In this document: positions 22,790 to 23,309 of the stretch, piece by piece | Layout: every line of letters starts with the position of its first letter | Numbering within the stretch: the first letter of the stretch is position 1 | Source: JAVBNC01 sp031551765 | GTDB lineage: Bacteria > Desulfobacterota > Desulfovibrionia > Desulfovibrionales > Desulfovibrionaceae | Length of the DNA stretch: 23,309 nt | Direction: 5' to 3' | NCBI GenBank assembly: GCA_031551765.1 | Contig: JAVBNC010000124.1 | Coordinates: 1-23,309, forward strand | Program-made: the position numbers and the translations under genes | The notes under the pieces: model-generated | What the model saw: the letters and a program-made list of their open reading frames with translations, nothing else | The model's database searches: none | Told to the model about the DNA's origin: nothing

Positions 22790-23241
22790 ATACCGCAGCC
22801 AAACGCTTTTCCTTCTATGCCGTCGTCCTGCTCTGCGTCTTTTCCGCGCTGGCTTTCGCCTGCGGCAAGCGGGGCGCGCCCAAGCCCCGGGTCACCAAAG
22901 ACCTGTTCGCCTTTTCCGAATCTTCCGTCGCGGTCAGCGGCACTTGCCTGGCCGTGCAGGGCAGGGTCAACGGCACCATCAGCAACGTGGAGCAGATCAC
23001 CATTGAACTTGCGCCCATACGCGGGCCGGAAGACTGCCCCGGCTGTCCCTTCAACCCCGCCGAAGCCGGAGACTACACCGTGACCAGCGCCAACCTGGAC
23101 CCGGACACGGGCAGCTTCTATTTCTCCTATTGCCCGGTCATTCAGGCCCCGTCGCACCGCTGGCGCCTGGTGGGCCGCAACCTGTACCCGGGCCTGCCCT
23201 TCGCCCTGACCAATCCCCGCGTGGTGGTCATGACGCCGTAG
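22786..23241 (+). CDS. Small lipoprotein with LptM-like N-terminus
   Basis: A 151-aa exported protein. A Lys/Arg-containing N-terminus and a hydrophobic core (10-25) lead to Cys26 in LAFACGKRGAPKPR. This resembles the LptM-type motif (CGxKGPLxxP) found after the lipobox, although the lipobox itself is weak (Ala at -3). The mature part holds C54, C84, C87 (CPGC) and C116, and looks beta-rich, so disulfides in the periplasm are possible. I chose the ATG at 22786 because it overlaps the mutS stop (ATGA); the frame is open 30 nt further upstream inside mutS, without a signal-like start. Its function is unknown. LptM proteins assist assembly of the LPS translocon LptD, but homology cannot be confirmed here. 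Confidence 0.72.
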   Translation: MNTAAKRFSFYAVVLLCVFSALAFACGKRGAPKPRVTKDLFAFSESSVAVSGTCLAVQGRVNGTISNVEQITIELAPIRGPEDCPGCPFNPAEAGDYTVTSANLDPDTGSFYFSYCPVIQAPSHRWRLVGRNLYPGLPFALTNPRVVVMTP

Positions 23242-23255
23242 GGATGGGGATAAGG

Positions 23256-23309
<54 letters not shown>

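Overview
This 23.3 kb window is a GC-rich, gene-dense bacterial chromosomal segment. Gene content and protein style suggest a Desulfovibrionaceae-like Desulfobacterota bacterium: a PaaK-type ligase with a tandem ACT protein, a GT61 glycosyltransferase, an rsfS-gpmI pair, a large unrecognised protein beside gcvT, and 'atgcctccggcgg' hairpin repeats between genes. No sulfate-respiration marker or rRNA is present, so this is inference. The window looks like a complete assembly contig. It starts inside a palindromic repeat and ends in 43 consecutive G residues that begin where a copy of the same repeat should continue. I found no tRNA, rRNA, CRISPR array, transposase, integrase or phage gene.

Layout: (1) 19-72, perfect hairpin, then nadE (+), whose glutaminase domain lacks the usual catalytic Cys. 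(2) 1742-1883, nested inverted repeats and the nadE terminator. (3) A six-gene minus-strand run from 6250 down to 1884: rsfS, gpmI, a small zinc-ribbon protein, a tandem ACT protein, a transglutaminase-like lipoprotein and a GT61 glycosyltransferase. (4) paaK (+), divergent from rsfS, followed by a large structured intergenic element and an intrinsic terminator. (5) A minus-strand pair rarA - lysophospholipid acyltransferase, with two 12-bp palindromes upstream. (6) A minus-strand pair of class I aminotransferase - DctA-like symporter, ending in a 25-bp-stem bidirectional terminator. (7) A divergent RpiR-type regulator (+), separated from the aminotransferase by an A/T-only 14-bp inverted repeat. 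(8) A minus-strand group of unrecognised 581-aa protein - gcvT - rsmE, convergent with the regulator gene. (9) A plus-strand group of tandem-GAF protein - mreB - mutS - small LptM-like lipoprotein.

Most genes are housekeeping: NAD synthesis, glycolysis, ribosome assembly and silencing, one-carbon metabolism, rRNA methylation, cell shape and mismatch repair. The symporter, aminotransferase and RpiR-type regulator form a plausible amino-acid/dicarboxylate module. PaaK and the tandem ACT protein may be functionally linked although they are not adjacent. I did not find a defence, mobile or biosynthetic system. The most unusual signals are the NadE active-site change, the hairpin repeats, the structured element at 7774-7937, the A/T palindrome at the regulator and the unrecognised 581-aa protein.
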